A stretch of 21,564 nt of DNA from CAZJKO01 sp964546995. GTDB taxonomy: Bacteria > Bacillota_I > Bacilli_A > RF39 > UBA660. Below the pieces are notes generated by a model, which made no database searches, was not told where the DNA came from, and saw nothing but the letters and a program-made list of their open reading frames with translations. The stretch spans positions 1 through 21,564 of the forward strand of contig CAZJKO010000014.1 of NCBI GenBank assembly GCA_964546995.1, read 5' to 3'. Of the stretch, positions 1 through 5,291 are shown one piece after another (positions within the stretch are counted from its first letter, which is position 1; every line of letters starts with the position of its first letter). The position numbers and the translations under genes are program-made.

Positions 1-121
1 ACACATTTGTTTTCGTTCCCTTTAGTTGTAGGGTAAACCATGCATAACTTCCACCGATGACTAACATGAGAACCAAAAGAATACTTATGCAGGTCACAAA
101 TACTTTCTTATTTTTTTCCAT
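1..121 (-). CDS. Secreted protein with SipW-type signal peptide (5' part only)
   Basis: Only the first 40 codons are inside the window; the gene runs off the left edge. The ATG at 121 is preceded by AGAAGG at a good distance. The product starts with a short basic stretch (MEKNKKV), then a hydrophobic core of about 18 residues ending in GGSYAWFT. A hydrophobic core followed by a TYAWFT/TLAYFT-like end is the hallmark of signal peptides cut by SipW-type signal peptidases, as in TasA/camelysin-like matrix or surface proteins. A TATAAT hexamer at 148-153 could be its -10 box, but no good -35 is seen, so it may also be fed by leakage through the terminator at 208-237. The mature protein is not visible, so its function cannot be given; an ordinary Sec/SpaseI substrate is the alternative. 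Confidence 0.6.
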   Translation of the reverse strand, partial: MEKNKKVFVTCISILLVLMLVIGGSYAWFTLQLKGTKTNV

Positions 122-207
122 TGTATACACCTTCTATTCTAATACCAATTATAGTATAGCTTCTTTTCTTTTTTCTATTTTGTCTAATTATTAGATATTT
201 ATAACAC

Positions 208-237
208 GAAAAATACAGGGTTCTTTCTACCCTGTAT
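208..237 (-). terminator. Rho-independent terminator of the 336-208 unit
   Basis: Reading the minus strand, ATACAGGG (237-230) and CCCTGTAT (220-213) form a perfect 8-bp stem around a 9-nt loop, followed directly by a short T run (212-209). It closes the small transcription unit that starts near 336. Confidence 0.65.
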
Positions 238-277
238 CAGAGCACAACAAAGAAGTGACAAACTGTCTACTAAACGT

Positions 278-288
278 CCCCCCCCCCC
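278..288. repeat. Homopolymer of 11 C (11 G on the minus strand)
   Basis: Eleven consecutive C on the plus strand in an otherwise AT-rich window. Tracts of this length slip during replication and are also error-prone in sequencing, so the exact length should be treated as uncertain. Confidence 0.9.
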
Positions 289-342
289 ATGAGGATTTTT
301 TCACTAGTAACATCCCGATCACTTCTTTCTATCGTTACTTAG

Positions 343-371
343 ATCATATCATAGTTTCGAATAACTGACAA
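343..371 (-). promoter_or_regulatory. SigA-type promoter of the small RNA unit
   Basis: Minus strand TTGTCA (371-366), 17-bp spacer, TATGAT (348-343). A purine start site is expected near 336. It lies downstream of the sigE stop, so it serves only the small unit and perhaps the secreted-protein gene. Confidence 0.65.
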
Positions 372-395
372 CAAAAAAAGAATCTGAATCGATCC

Positions 396-1085
396 TCAAC
401 ACTTTACAACACTTTTAAGCCGCCTAATGACCTTCTTTTCAATTCTTGAAATGTAAGACTGACTAATCCCCAATAGATCTGCAACATCCTTTTGAGTCAT
501 CTCTTTATGTCCTAAAAGACCATATCTTAAAATGATAATATCCCTCTCCCTCGGATCAAGTTTACGAATCTCATTCATCATAAGTTTTCGATCCGAATCT
601 TCTTCAATACCCCTTGTTACAATATCAGGATCTGTTCCCAATATATCTTCTAGATGAAGCTCATTTCCATCGGAATCAAAACTCAAACTTTCATCGAAAG
701 AAACTTCTGTTCGAATCTTTTTATTTTTTCTTAAATACATTAAAATTTCATTATCGATACATCTCGATGCATACGTGGCAAGTTTAATATTTTTATCCAT
801 GCTAAACGTCTTAATTCCTTTAATGAGTCCAATGGTCCCAATCGATACCAAATCTTCTAAATCTACTTTGGTATTCTCATACTTTTTGGCAAGAAAGACA
901 ACGAGTCTTAAATTATGTTCAATCAACTTATCTCTTGCACTAAGATCTCCGTCTTTGGAAAGTTCCAAATAGAACTCTTCCATCTCTTTTGATAATGGTT
1001 CAGGTAAAACATCCGTCGCTCCTACATAAAAAAGATACGATACTTGCTCTAAACATAAAGAAATAAATAATAAAATACTAATCAT
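396..1085 (-). CDS. sigE: RNA polymerase sporulation sigma factor SigE (pro-SigE)
   Basis: Mother-cell sigma factor of early sporulation, made as an inactive precursor and activated by SpoIIGA. The 229-residue product matches the SigE/SigK group: NLRLVV and EDLVSIGTIGLIK in region 2.1-2.2, IKLATYASRCIDNEILMYLR in region 2.3-2.4, and TQKDVADLLGISQSYISR as the region 4.2 helix-turn-helix. SEVSFDE-like and GNELHLEDILGTD stretches favour SigE over SigK, and the gene directly follows spoIIGA, overlapping it by 4 nt (ATGA). The start at 1085 has AAGGAGG 7 nt upstream. Aligning the mature start (FYVG against YYIGG in Bacillus subtilis) leaves a pro-sequence of only about 18-19 residues, strongly hydrophobic and with few charges, against 27 in B. 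subtilis. sigG, the usual next gene, does not follow. Confidence 0.93.
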   Translation of the reverse strand: MISILLFISLCLEQVSYLFYVGATDVLPEPLSKEMEEFYLELSKDGDLSARDKLIEHNLRLVVFLAKKYENTKVDLEDLVSIGTIGLIKGIKTFSMDKNIKLATYASRCIDNEILMYLRKNKKIRTEVSFDESLSFDSDGNELHLEDILGTDPDIVTRGIEEDSDRKLMMNEIRKLDPRERDIIILRYGLLGHKEMTQKDVADLLGISQSYISRIEKKVIRRLKSVVKC

Positions 1086-1873
1086 AACATTTCCTCCTTA
1101 TATGAACTATGTAAAATCAAATTCACTCCATCTATTTGAAATGGCGTATCAGATAATCCAACTAACACGTCATGAAAGACAAACTTACGATCCACAACCA
1201 AAGAAGGAACCTTCACACACTTAATAATTCCTGTCTTTTGAAGAGTGGTAAAAGGAACCAAAACCCCCGTTTCATAAGAAAAGGGAATCTGATCTGTATA
1301 TACCAAAACAACAGGTTTTTTAGAATAAGGATCAACCAATCGGTTCCCCGTATCTAAAAAACCATTCATCTTTAATATTTTTCCATTACTTAAGTAAAGA
1401 TCCACTTCATGATGTGTCGTAACATGTTCTTTTAAACTCTTAATTTGCCTGATATAAATATACAAAATAATAGGACCAAATATGAGTAAAAGAACAAAAT
1501 TAATCGATAATCCTTGATGAAAAAAAATAAGTCCTTCGTTTTTGTAACTAAACTGAATATTTAAAAAATAAAGAAACCCACCCAATAAAATACTAGAAGT
1601 ATAAAGATAAAGTAGATTTTTTAAAGTATAATGGATCGATTTAAAACCAAACGTAACGAGAATCATAAAAACACTAATAACAAACTTAAGTAAAAAGAGG
1701 GTAAAAGAAGAAAGAGAAAGAAATAAAAATAGAATACTAAAAGCACCTACTAATGCTCCTAACCCAATTCGAATAAGCGATTTATTTCGTTTTAAAAGAT
1801 AGCTAACACTAATGAGCAATAAGAAATCAAAGGCAAAATTGAGAAAGAAAACAAGATCTAAATATACTCTCAT
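1082..1873 (-). CDS. spoIIGA: Sporulation sigma-E factor processing peptidase SpoIIGA
   Basis: Membrane-bound aspartic protease that removes the pro-sequence of SigE when signalled from the forespore. The N-terminal half (residues 1-145) holds about five hydrophobic segments; the C-terminal half is soluble and contains FLDTGNRLVDP around Asp174, which fits the catalytic D-T/S-G motif of the family. At 263 residues it is shorter than the roughly 309 of B. subtilis, mostly in loops and the C-terminus. ATG at 1873 is preceded by AGAGGTGATG. It overlaps sigE by 4 nt, so translation is probably coupled. Control probably comes from the Spo0A-box-like promoter at 1891-1924. Function follows from the domain plan and from the sigE neighbour. 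Confidence 0.92.
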   Translation of the reverse strand: MRVYLDLVFFLNFAFDFLLLISVSYLLKRNKSLIRIGLGALVGAFSILFLFLSLSSFTLFLLKFVISVFMILVTFGFKSIHYTLKNLLYLYTSSILLGGFLYFLNIQFSYKNEGLIFFHQGLSINFVLLLIFGPIILYIYIRQIKSLKEHVTTHHEVDLYLSNGKILKMNGFLDTGNRLVDPYSKKPVVLVYTDQIPFSYETGVLVPFTTLQKTGIIKCVKVPSLVVDRKFVFHDVLVGLSDTPFQIDGVNLILHSSYKEEML

Positions 1874-1890
1874 CTCATCACCTCTTTTTA

Positions 1891-1924
1891 AGTATAAAAA
1901 AAAGACAAGCCGAAACTTGTCGAA
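1891..1924 (-). promoter_or_regulatory. Candidate Spo0A-activated spoIIG-type promoter
   Basis: Position 1917-1924 reads TTGTCGAA on the plus strand, a perfect Spo0A box, and 10 bp away (1907-1914) is a weaker copy, AAGCCGAA. On the minus strand TTCGAC (1924-1919) lies exactly 22 bp from TATACT (1896-1891), which resembles the over-long 22-bp spacing of the B. subtilis spoIIG promoter, where Spo0A boxes overlap the -35. The site shares bases with the rpmF terminator stem, so part of the match could be chance. Confidence 0.45.
1896..1921 (-). terminator. Terminator of the ylbN-rpmF operon
   Basis: Minus strand GACAAG (1921-1916), loop TTTCGG, CTTGTC (1909-1904), then at least eight T (1903-1896). 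The hairpin begins about 20 nt after the rpmF stop. Confidence 0.75.
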
Positions 1925-1939
1925 AAAACAAAAAAATGC

Positions 1940-2152
1940 TTATTCCGCATTTTCTTTTACAGCAACAACTTCTTTTCCTTTATAATACCCGCATTTTTTG
2001 CAAACTCTATGAGGTTTAATTGCTTCCCCACAATTAGGACATTTTGTAACGCCAGGCATTTCTAAAGCGTTGTGACTTCTTCTCATTCTTTTTCTTGTTT
2101 TACTAACTCTGTGAAATGGTACAGCAAACATTTGAAGATTTAATTTTAACAT
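1940..2152 (-). CDS. rpmF: 50S ribosomal protein bL32 with an N-terminal Prp-like leader
   Basis: Small zinc-ribbon protein of the large ribosomal subunit. The core AVPFHRVSKTRKRMRRSHNA and the two CxxC pairs (CPNC and CKKC) are diagnostic. The expected bL32 begins MAVPFRR; here the conserved part is preceded by MLKLNLQMF. I chose the ATG at 2152 because GGAG lies 8 nt upstream; the GTG at 2161 sits on top of the same ribosome site. The leader MLKLNLQMF-A closely matches the MLKLNLQFF-A leader of bL27 in Firmicutes, which the cysteine protease Prp removes before ribosome assembly. So bL32 here may need the same processing. It follows ylbN, as in Bacillus, with an SD inside the end of ylbN. 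Confidence 0.93.
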   Translation of the reverse strand: MLKLNLQMFAVPFHRVSKTRKRMRRSHNALEMPGVTKCPNCGEAIKPHRVCKKCGYYKGKEVVAVKENAE

Positions 2153-2157
2153 GTATC

Positions 2158-2625
2158 TCACTCCTCTCCGAATTCTTTTAATAAATCACTGAACGGATTA
2201 TTATGGGAGGAAACTTCATCCTCTGAGACCAAACTCCATCCATCACCGTGAAATTTACTGAGATCCTCAACCTTAGTAAATTTCAGGGGAATCTCTAAGA
2301 CAATATTTTCCCACAAAATGTCCATAATATCAAGACTATTTTCATCTTTTTTATCATTTTCTTCCAAAATTCGTTCTATTTCAAAAGAAAATGGATAAGA
2401 AACTTCCTCTAGAGAAATGGCATCTAACAAAAGCATTTCTCCTTCAACATGGACTTTTATTTCATCTTCCAACGCACTATTTTCTTTGATTTGACCAACC
2501 ACATGAACATCTTCAAGTTTCTGAATATCTGTATGTTCAAGAAACGATTGATCATACGTCAAATAAAGATCGATAGCAAGTGAAGAAACCGTATGACTAT
2601 GAAGTGGACTTAAGTCTATTATCAT
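2158..2625 (-). CDS. ylbN: DUF177/YceD family protein, YlbN-like (23S rRNA accumulation protein)
   Basis: An acidic 155-residue protein encoded immediately upstream of rpmF, the position held by yceD/ylbN throughout bacteria. Family members are needed for normal 23S rRNA levels, but their molecular action is unsettled. Visible family features are a beta-rich N-terminal half (VHVVGQI, IKVHVEGEMLLLDA) and the ENIVLEIPLKF segment near residues 108-118. The cysteine pairs that many DUF177 proteins carry near the C-terminus are absent. ATG at 2625 follows AGGAGGG. A consensus promoter sits at 2646-2674, so ylbN and rpmF form a two-gene operon closed by the terminator at 1896-1921. Identification rests on synteny as much as on sequence. 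Confidence 0.82.
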   Translation of the reverse strand: MIIDLSPLHSHTVSSLAIDLYLTYDQSFLEHTDIQKLEDVHVVGQIKENSALEDEIKVHVEGEMLLLDAISLEEVSYPFSFEIERILEENDKKDENSLDIMDILWENIVLEIPLKFTKVEDLSKFHGDGWSLVSEDEVSSHNNPFSDLLKEFGEE

Positions 2626-2645
2626 CTTACTTCCCTCCTGGACAC

Positions 2646-2674
2646 ATTATACTACAAATCGAACAAAAGATCAA
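2646..2674 (-). promoter_or_regulatory. SigA-type promoter of ylbN-rpmF
   Basis: Minus strand TTGATC (2674-2669), 17-bp spacer, TATAAT (2651-2646), about 20 nt before the ylbN start. Confidence 0.75.
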
Positions 2675-2711
2675 TGTAAACCAAATTATATATTCTTCTA
2701 TGGAATAAAAG

Positions 2712-3089
2712 TTACCTCGCTCTGTTTTCAAGTTTTTCCTCTATTTCAAAATCTTTATAACGGTCTTCGAGAGCTTGAAAAGATTCCCTAAGACGACGAC
2801 AGGCCTTTTCATAATCTTTATCTTTAATATGACTCACACAATAACAAACAACATCATCGTAAATATAATCGTAAATCATATCGCCATAGATATCTTGATC
2901 GAGTTTTTTAACGAGAACTTTTGATTTTCGATAATACTGATCTACTTCTTCTTTGGTAAAAAAATGATCGCCAAACCATCGAAGGGTAGTAAGTTCATAA
3001 CAATCGTTTTTAAAGAATTCTTGAAAATATTTCACACACGAAACAGTAAGATAACAATTTTCATTATAGGAAATGGATTCTTCTTCCAT
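2712..3089 (-). CDS. Hypothetical protein, 125 aa
   Basis: I do not recognise this protein. It is soluble, acidic, rich in Tyr, Asp and Glu, with six scattered Cys and no membrane segment. An aromatic stretch IYGDMIYDYIYDDVVCYC is followed by a likely helix full of Lys, Arg and Glu up to the C-terminus. I chose ATG 3089, with GAGAG about 8 nt upstream; a GTG at 3098 would add three residues (MNH). The terminator at 3131-3163 precedes it, so it should have its own promoter in the short gap, but none is convincing. It has good minus-strand coding character, and no homology-based function can be given. Confidence 0.6.
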   Translation of the reverse strand: MEEESISYNENCYLTVSCVKYFQEFFKNDCYELTTLRWFGDHFFTKEEVDQYYRKSKVLVKKLDQDIYGDMIYDYIYDDVVCYCVSHIKDKDYEKACRRLRESFQALEDRYKDFEIEEKLENRAR

Positions 3090-3130
3090 ATGATTCACTC
3101 TCTTCTAAAATAACAATACCACAAAATGGC

Positions 3131-3163
3131 AAAAAAAGAAAGAAATCCTTCGAGATTCCTTTC
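3131..3163 (-). terminator. Rho-independent terminator downstream of the prepilin locus
   Basis: Minus strand GAAAGGAATC (3163-3154) pairs with GATTTCTTTC (3147-3138), with one G-U pair and a 6-nt loop, then seven T (3137-3131). It begins on the base after the stop codon of the micro-ORF at 3164-3262. Confidence 0.75.
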
Positions 3164-3262
3164 CTAAAATTCAATATTAGCAGCCGATAAAATATTGCTA
3201 CTGCTGATTCTAGGCATGCTAAGCTTTTGATCGAATACATTGTAAATATTACCGATTCCCAT
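3164..3262 (-). CDS. Possible 32-codon micro-ORF or gene relic
   Basis: Between the short prepilin and the terminator one minus-strand frame is open for 53 codons (3325-3164). Its last 32 codons start with ATG at 3262 (MGIGNIYNVFDQ...) and end in a TAG that abuts the terminator hairpin. The residue mix looks protein-like (for example KRWCFVSGSKRYS upstream of the ATG, then SMPRISSSNILSAANIEF). The ATG has only a distant AGGAAG, and the upstream open part has no start codon. It may therefore be a small peptide gene, the 3' remnant of a decayed gene, or chance. I do not recognise the sequence. Confidence 0.28.
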   Translation of the reverse strand: MGIGNIYNVFDQKLSMPRISSSNILSAANIEF

Positions 3263-3344
3263 TGAGTATCGTTTACTTCCTGATACAAAACACCATCTTT
3301 TACCTAAAACAAAACCTTTAGTTTTCTATAGAACCTATCGTATC

Positions 3345-3743
3345 TTATTTTTCCTTAGTATAGTCCCCACAAGAAAAAACAGTCGTGTATCGATATTTCC
3401 CTACACTTTCCTTAACCACCGTTACTTTAATATCGTCTTTATTTTCACTAGCACATAGCTTCTTATCGTAACTATATACAGGATCGATATACTTCTCCTT
3501 TACCAATGTCTCTAGTAACACTTCTCTTTTTTCACCACTATTAACAGGTAAAAGCTCTCGATGATCTCCATAGTAATCTTTTCCCGCAATGGTGACCAAA
3601 TCAACTTGCGAATCGTAATAGACCTTTTCCATCTTATCTCGAATAGATACCACTGCTACCACTGCAATCGTACTTAATACCCCAAGGATGACGATCACAG
3701 CAAGTAACTCAACCATCGTAAATCCTTTGTGACTTTTTCTCAC
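3345..3743 (-). CDS. Short type IV prepilin-like protein
   Basis: A class III (prepilin) signal is plain: a 7-residue basic leader MRKSHKG, cleavage before Phe, Glu at +5 (FTMVELLAVIVILGVLSTIA), and a hydrophobic helix of about 20 residues. Such proteins are cut by a prepilin peptidase and assembled into type IV pili, competence pseudopili or secretion pseudopili. The rest (about residues 30-132) is a small head with YYDSQVDLVTIAGKDYY, HRELLPV, EKYIDPVYSY and two Cys (LC near residue 97, SC near 124) that could form a disulfide. The same head is found in the 622-residue protein encoded at 12372-14228. The upstream 75-codon gene overlaps it by 4 nt. No prepilin peptidase, ATPase or platform gene is in this window, so the machine must be encoded elsewhere; ComGC-like or minor-pilin roles are both possible. 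Confidence 0.85.
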   Translation of the reverse strand: MRKSHKGFTMVELLAVIVILGVLSTIAVVAVVSIRDKMEKVYYDSQVDLVTIAGKDYYGDHRELLPVNSGEKREVLLETLVKEKYIDPVYSYDKKLCASENKDDIKVTVVKESVGKYRYTTVFSCGDYTKEK

Positions 3744-3967
3744 GATTCTTCACCTTCGTTTCTATCACTAGTCTTTAATTTTGTATAAGGCATTTCTTTC
3801 TGATCTTCTCCATATCGATAAGAAATTTCTAACGTATCTTTTTCTAAATAGAAGAAACTCTCTTGGTTACGAATCTCTAATCCTTCTTCTTTTTGACTTT
3901 TCAACATATAAAACAGTCCAAAACCACTAATAATCAAAACAATCATAACCACCTTTTTCTTTTTCAT
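3740..3967 (-). CDS. Small single-pass membrane protein paired with the short prepilin
   Basis: The 75-residue product has a basic start (MKKKKVV), one hydrophobic segment (about residues 7-22) and an acidic, aromatic tail that should lie outside the cell. ATG at 3967 is preceded by AGAGGTGG. Its stop overlaps the prepilin start (ATGA), so the two are almost certainly translated together, which suggests an accessory or minor-pilin partner. A similar short-tail membrane protein is encoded beside the large prepilin (12013-12357), but I see no clear sequence match between the two beyond layout. Function unknown. Confidence 0.7.
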   Translation of the reverse strand: MKKKKVVMIVLIISGFGLFYMLKSQKEEGLEIRNQESFFYLEKDTLEISYRYGEDQKEMPYTKLKTSDRNEGEES

Positions 3968-4063
3968 CTTTCCACCTCTATTCTATAAACTAGCATACTA
4001 TAACTTCTATAAAAAGAAAAGAAAAAAATGAAGAAGAAAAAGAACGAACACCAAAGAACACCC

Positions 4064-4092
4064 TTGTCTTAAAAGAAAACTTAGCGTAAAAT
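4064..4092 (+). promoter_or_regulatory. Promoter of tmcAL
   Basis: TTGTCT (4064-4069), 17-bp spacer, TAAAAT (4087-4092), with AAGGAGG and the ATG shortly after. The 5' leader would be only about a dozen bases. Confidence 0.6.
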
Positions 4093-4111
4093 AAGAAAAG
4101 GAGGAAAAAAT

Positions 4112-5281
4112 ATGACAGTAGGAATTATCGCTGAATACAATCCTTTTCATAACGGACACTTATATCACATTCAAAAAATCAAGGAAAAATGGAACGATTG
4201 TACCATTGTCTTAGTATTGGGAGGAAATTTCTTACAACGAGGAGATGCTTCAATCCTAAACAAATGGACCAAAACGGAAATTGCTCTAAACTATGGCGTA
4301 GATCTTGTCATAGAACTTCCCTTTCCCTTTGCGACTCAAAGTGCCGATATTTTTGCAAGAGGTGTTATTTCTATTTTAAACGCCCTAAATGTCGATTATT
4401 TGGTTTTTGGAAGTGAGTCGGATGATATTGAAAGTTTAAAAACGCTAGCAGAAGTAGGACTTTATCATAAAGAGTACATAGCTCTAGCAAAACTATATTT
4501 AAATGAGGGGAAAAACTATCCCACTGCCCTTTCCCTTGCCCTAAAGGAAATAACGGGAAAAGAAATCACATTACCAAACGATATTTTAGGATTAACTTAT
4601 GTCAAAGAAATCATGAGAACGAAAAGTAAAATAATTCCCCTAACAATCAAAAGAAAGAGCAATTATCATAGTAGTAAGGAAACCAAGGAAATCGCAAGTG
4701 CTTCGAGCATTAGACAAAGGTGGAAAGAACAAAAAGATATATCTCATCAAGTACCAAAAGAGACAAAAGAAGCATTAGAGATGGAACATCACGATTTGGA
4801 AGACTACTTCCCATTCTTTCAATACAAAGTATTATCAGAACCCGATTTAAAAAAATATCAAACCGTCGATGAAGGAATCGAAAACAAATTAAAAAAGGAA
4901 ATGGATTCAGCGACTTCTTTTGAAGACCTTCTAAATAAATTAAAAACCAAACGCTACACCCACAATCGCTTAAAAAGAATGTTTGTTCACATTTTAGTAG
5001 GTTTTACCAAAGAAGAATGGAAAGCGTGTCAAGAAGTATCCTATTTACGTATTTTAGGATTTACAGAAAAAGGCAAAATGTACTTGAACAAACAAAAAAA
5101 GAAGACAAAACTTCCCATTCTATCCAAGTTCTCTTCTTACGAAAAAACGATGTTGCCATTAGAACTGCGTGCCACCAAAGTATATGCAATGACACGTTCA
5201 AAGGAAGAAAAAAAAGCCCTTATAAAAAGAGAATATACCCAAGCGCCACTTTACAAAAAAGAAAGAACTCTCGACAAATAA
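4112..5281 (+). CDS. tmcAL: tRNA(Met) cytidine acetate ligase TmcAL (YlbM)
   Basis: Makes N4-acetylcytidine at the wobble base of elongator tRNA(Met) from acetate and ATP. The N-terminus MTVGIIAEYNPFHNGHLYHI carries the nucleotidyltransferase HxGH motif (HNGH), followed by VLGGNFLQRGDASI and VDLVIELPFPFATQSADIFA, all strongly conserved in the family. The length, 389 residues, is close to the usual roughly 400. The C-terminal part is Lys-rich, as expected for a tRNA binder. Start ATG at 4112 follows AAGGAGG. In B. subtilis ylbM lies beside ylbN-rpmF; here the same genes are within 2 kb but on opposite strands and separated by the prepilin locus. It converges on pyk and shares a terminator with it. 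Confidence 0.93.
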   Translation: MTVGIIAEYNPFHNGHLYHIQKIKEKWNDCTIVLVLGGNFLQRGDASILNKWTKTEIALNYGVDLVIELPFPFATQSADIFARGVISILNALNVDYLVFGSESDDIESLKTLAEVGLYHKEYIALAKLYLNEGKNYPTALSLALKEITGKEITLPNDILGLTYVKEIMRTKSKIIPLTIKRKSNYHSSKETKEIASASSIRQRWKEQKDISHQVPKETKEALEMEHHDLEDYFPFFQYKVLSEPDLKKYQTVDEGIENKLKKEMDSATSFEDLLNKLKTKRYTHNRLKRMFVHILVGFTKEEWKACQEVSYLRILGFTEKGKMYLNKQKKKTKLPILSKFSSYEKTMLPLELRATKVYAMTRSKEEKKALIKREYTQAPLYKKERTLDK

Positions 5282-5290
5282 GAGTTCTTT
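5262..5290. terminator. Bidirectional terminator between tmcAL and pyk
   Basis: AAAGAACTCT (5262-5271) pairs with AGAGTTCTTT (5281-5290) over 10 bp. T runs follow on the plus strand and A runs precede it, so it can stop transcription from both sides. It contains the tmcAL stop codon. Confidence 0.8.
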
Positions 5291-5291
5291 T

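Larger units (their letters stand above)
208..336 (-). ncRNA. Candidate small RNA or attenuator leader, about 130 nt, with a G11 tract
   Basis: A consensus promoter (371-343) and a terminator (237-208) bracket about 130 nt lying between sigE and the secreted-protein gene. In the RNA, AAAGAAGTGA (328-319) pairs perfectly over 10 bp with TCACTTCTTT (258-249), closing a loop of 60 nt. That loop contains 11 consecutive G (288-278). A 28-codon reading frame (ATG at 313, stop at 227) runs through the G tract and ends inside the terminator hairpin; it has no strong ribosome site. The RNA matches none of the riboswitch or housekeeping RNA consensus sequences I know. It could be a free sRNA, an attenuating leader for the gene at 121, or the mRNA of a tiny peptide. 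Existence of the transcript is inference. Confidence 0.45.

Noticed and set aside
208..336. Known riboswitch class in the small RNA
   Set aside because: No SAM, TPP, purine, lysine, glycine, c-di-GMP, preQ1, THF, fluoride or T-box core sequence is present.
375..396. Terminator directly after sigE
   Set aside because: There is a run of seven T on the minus strand, but no stable hairpin precedes it; only the partial repeat GATTC...GATTC is present.
396..1085. SigK instead of SigE
   Set aside because: The short hydrophobic pro-sequence hints at SigK, but the VSFDE...GNEL..LEDILGTD region and the overlapping spoIIGA gene favour SigE.
2153..2161. GTG start for rpmF at 2161
   Set aside because: Too close to the GGAG ribosome site, which fits ATG 2152 much better; the leader MLKLNLQ also begins there in bL27.
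3064..3288. Minus-strand open frame of 74 codons upstream of the 125-aa gene
   Set aside because: It starts with a non-ATG codon without a ribosome site, runs through the terminator hairpin at 3131-3163, and overlaps the start of the better-supported gene in another frame.
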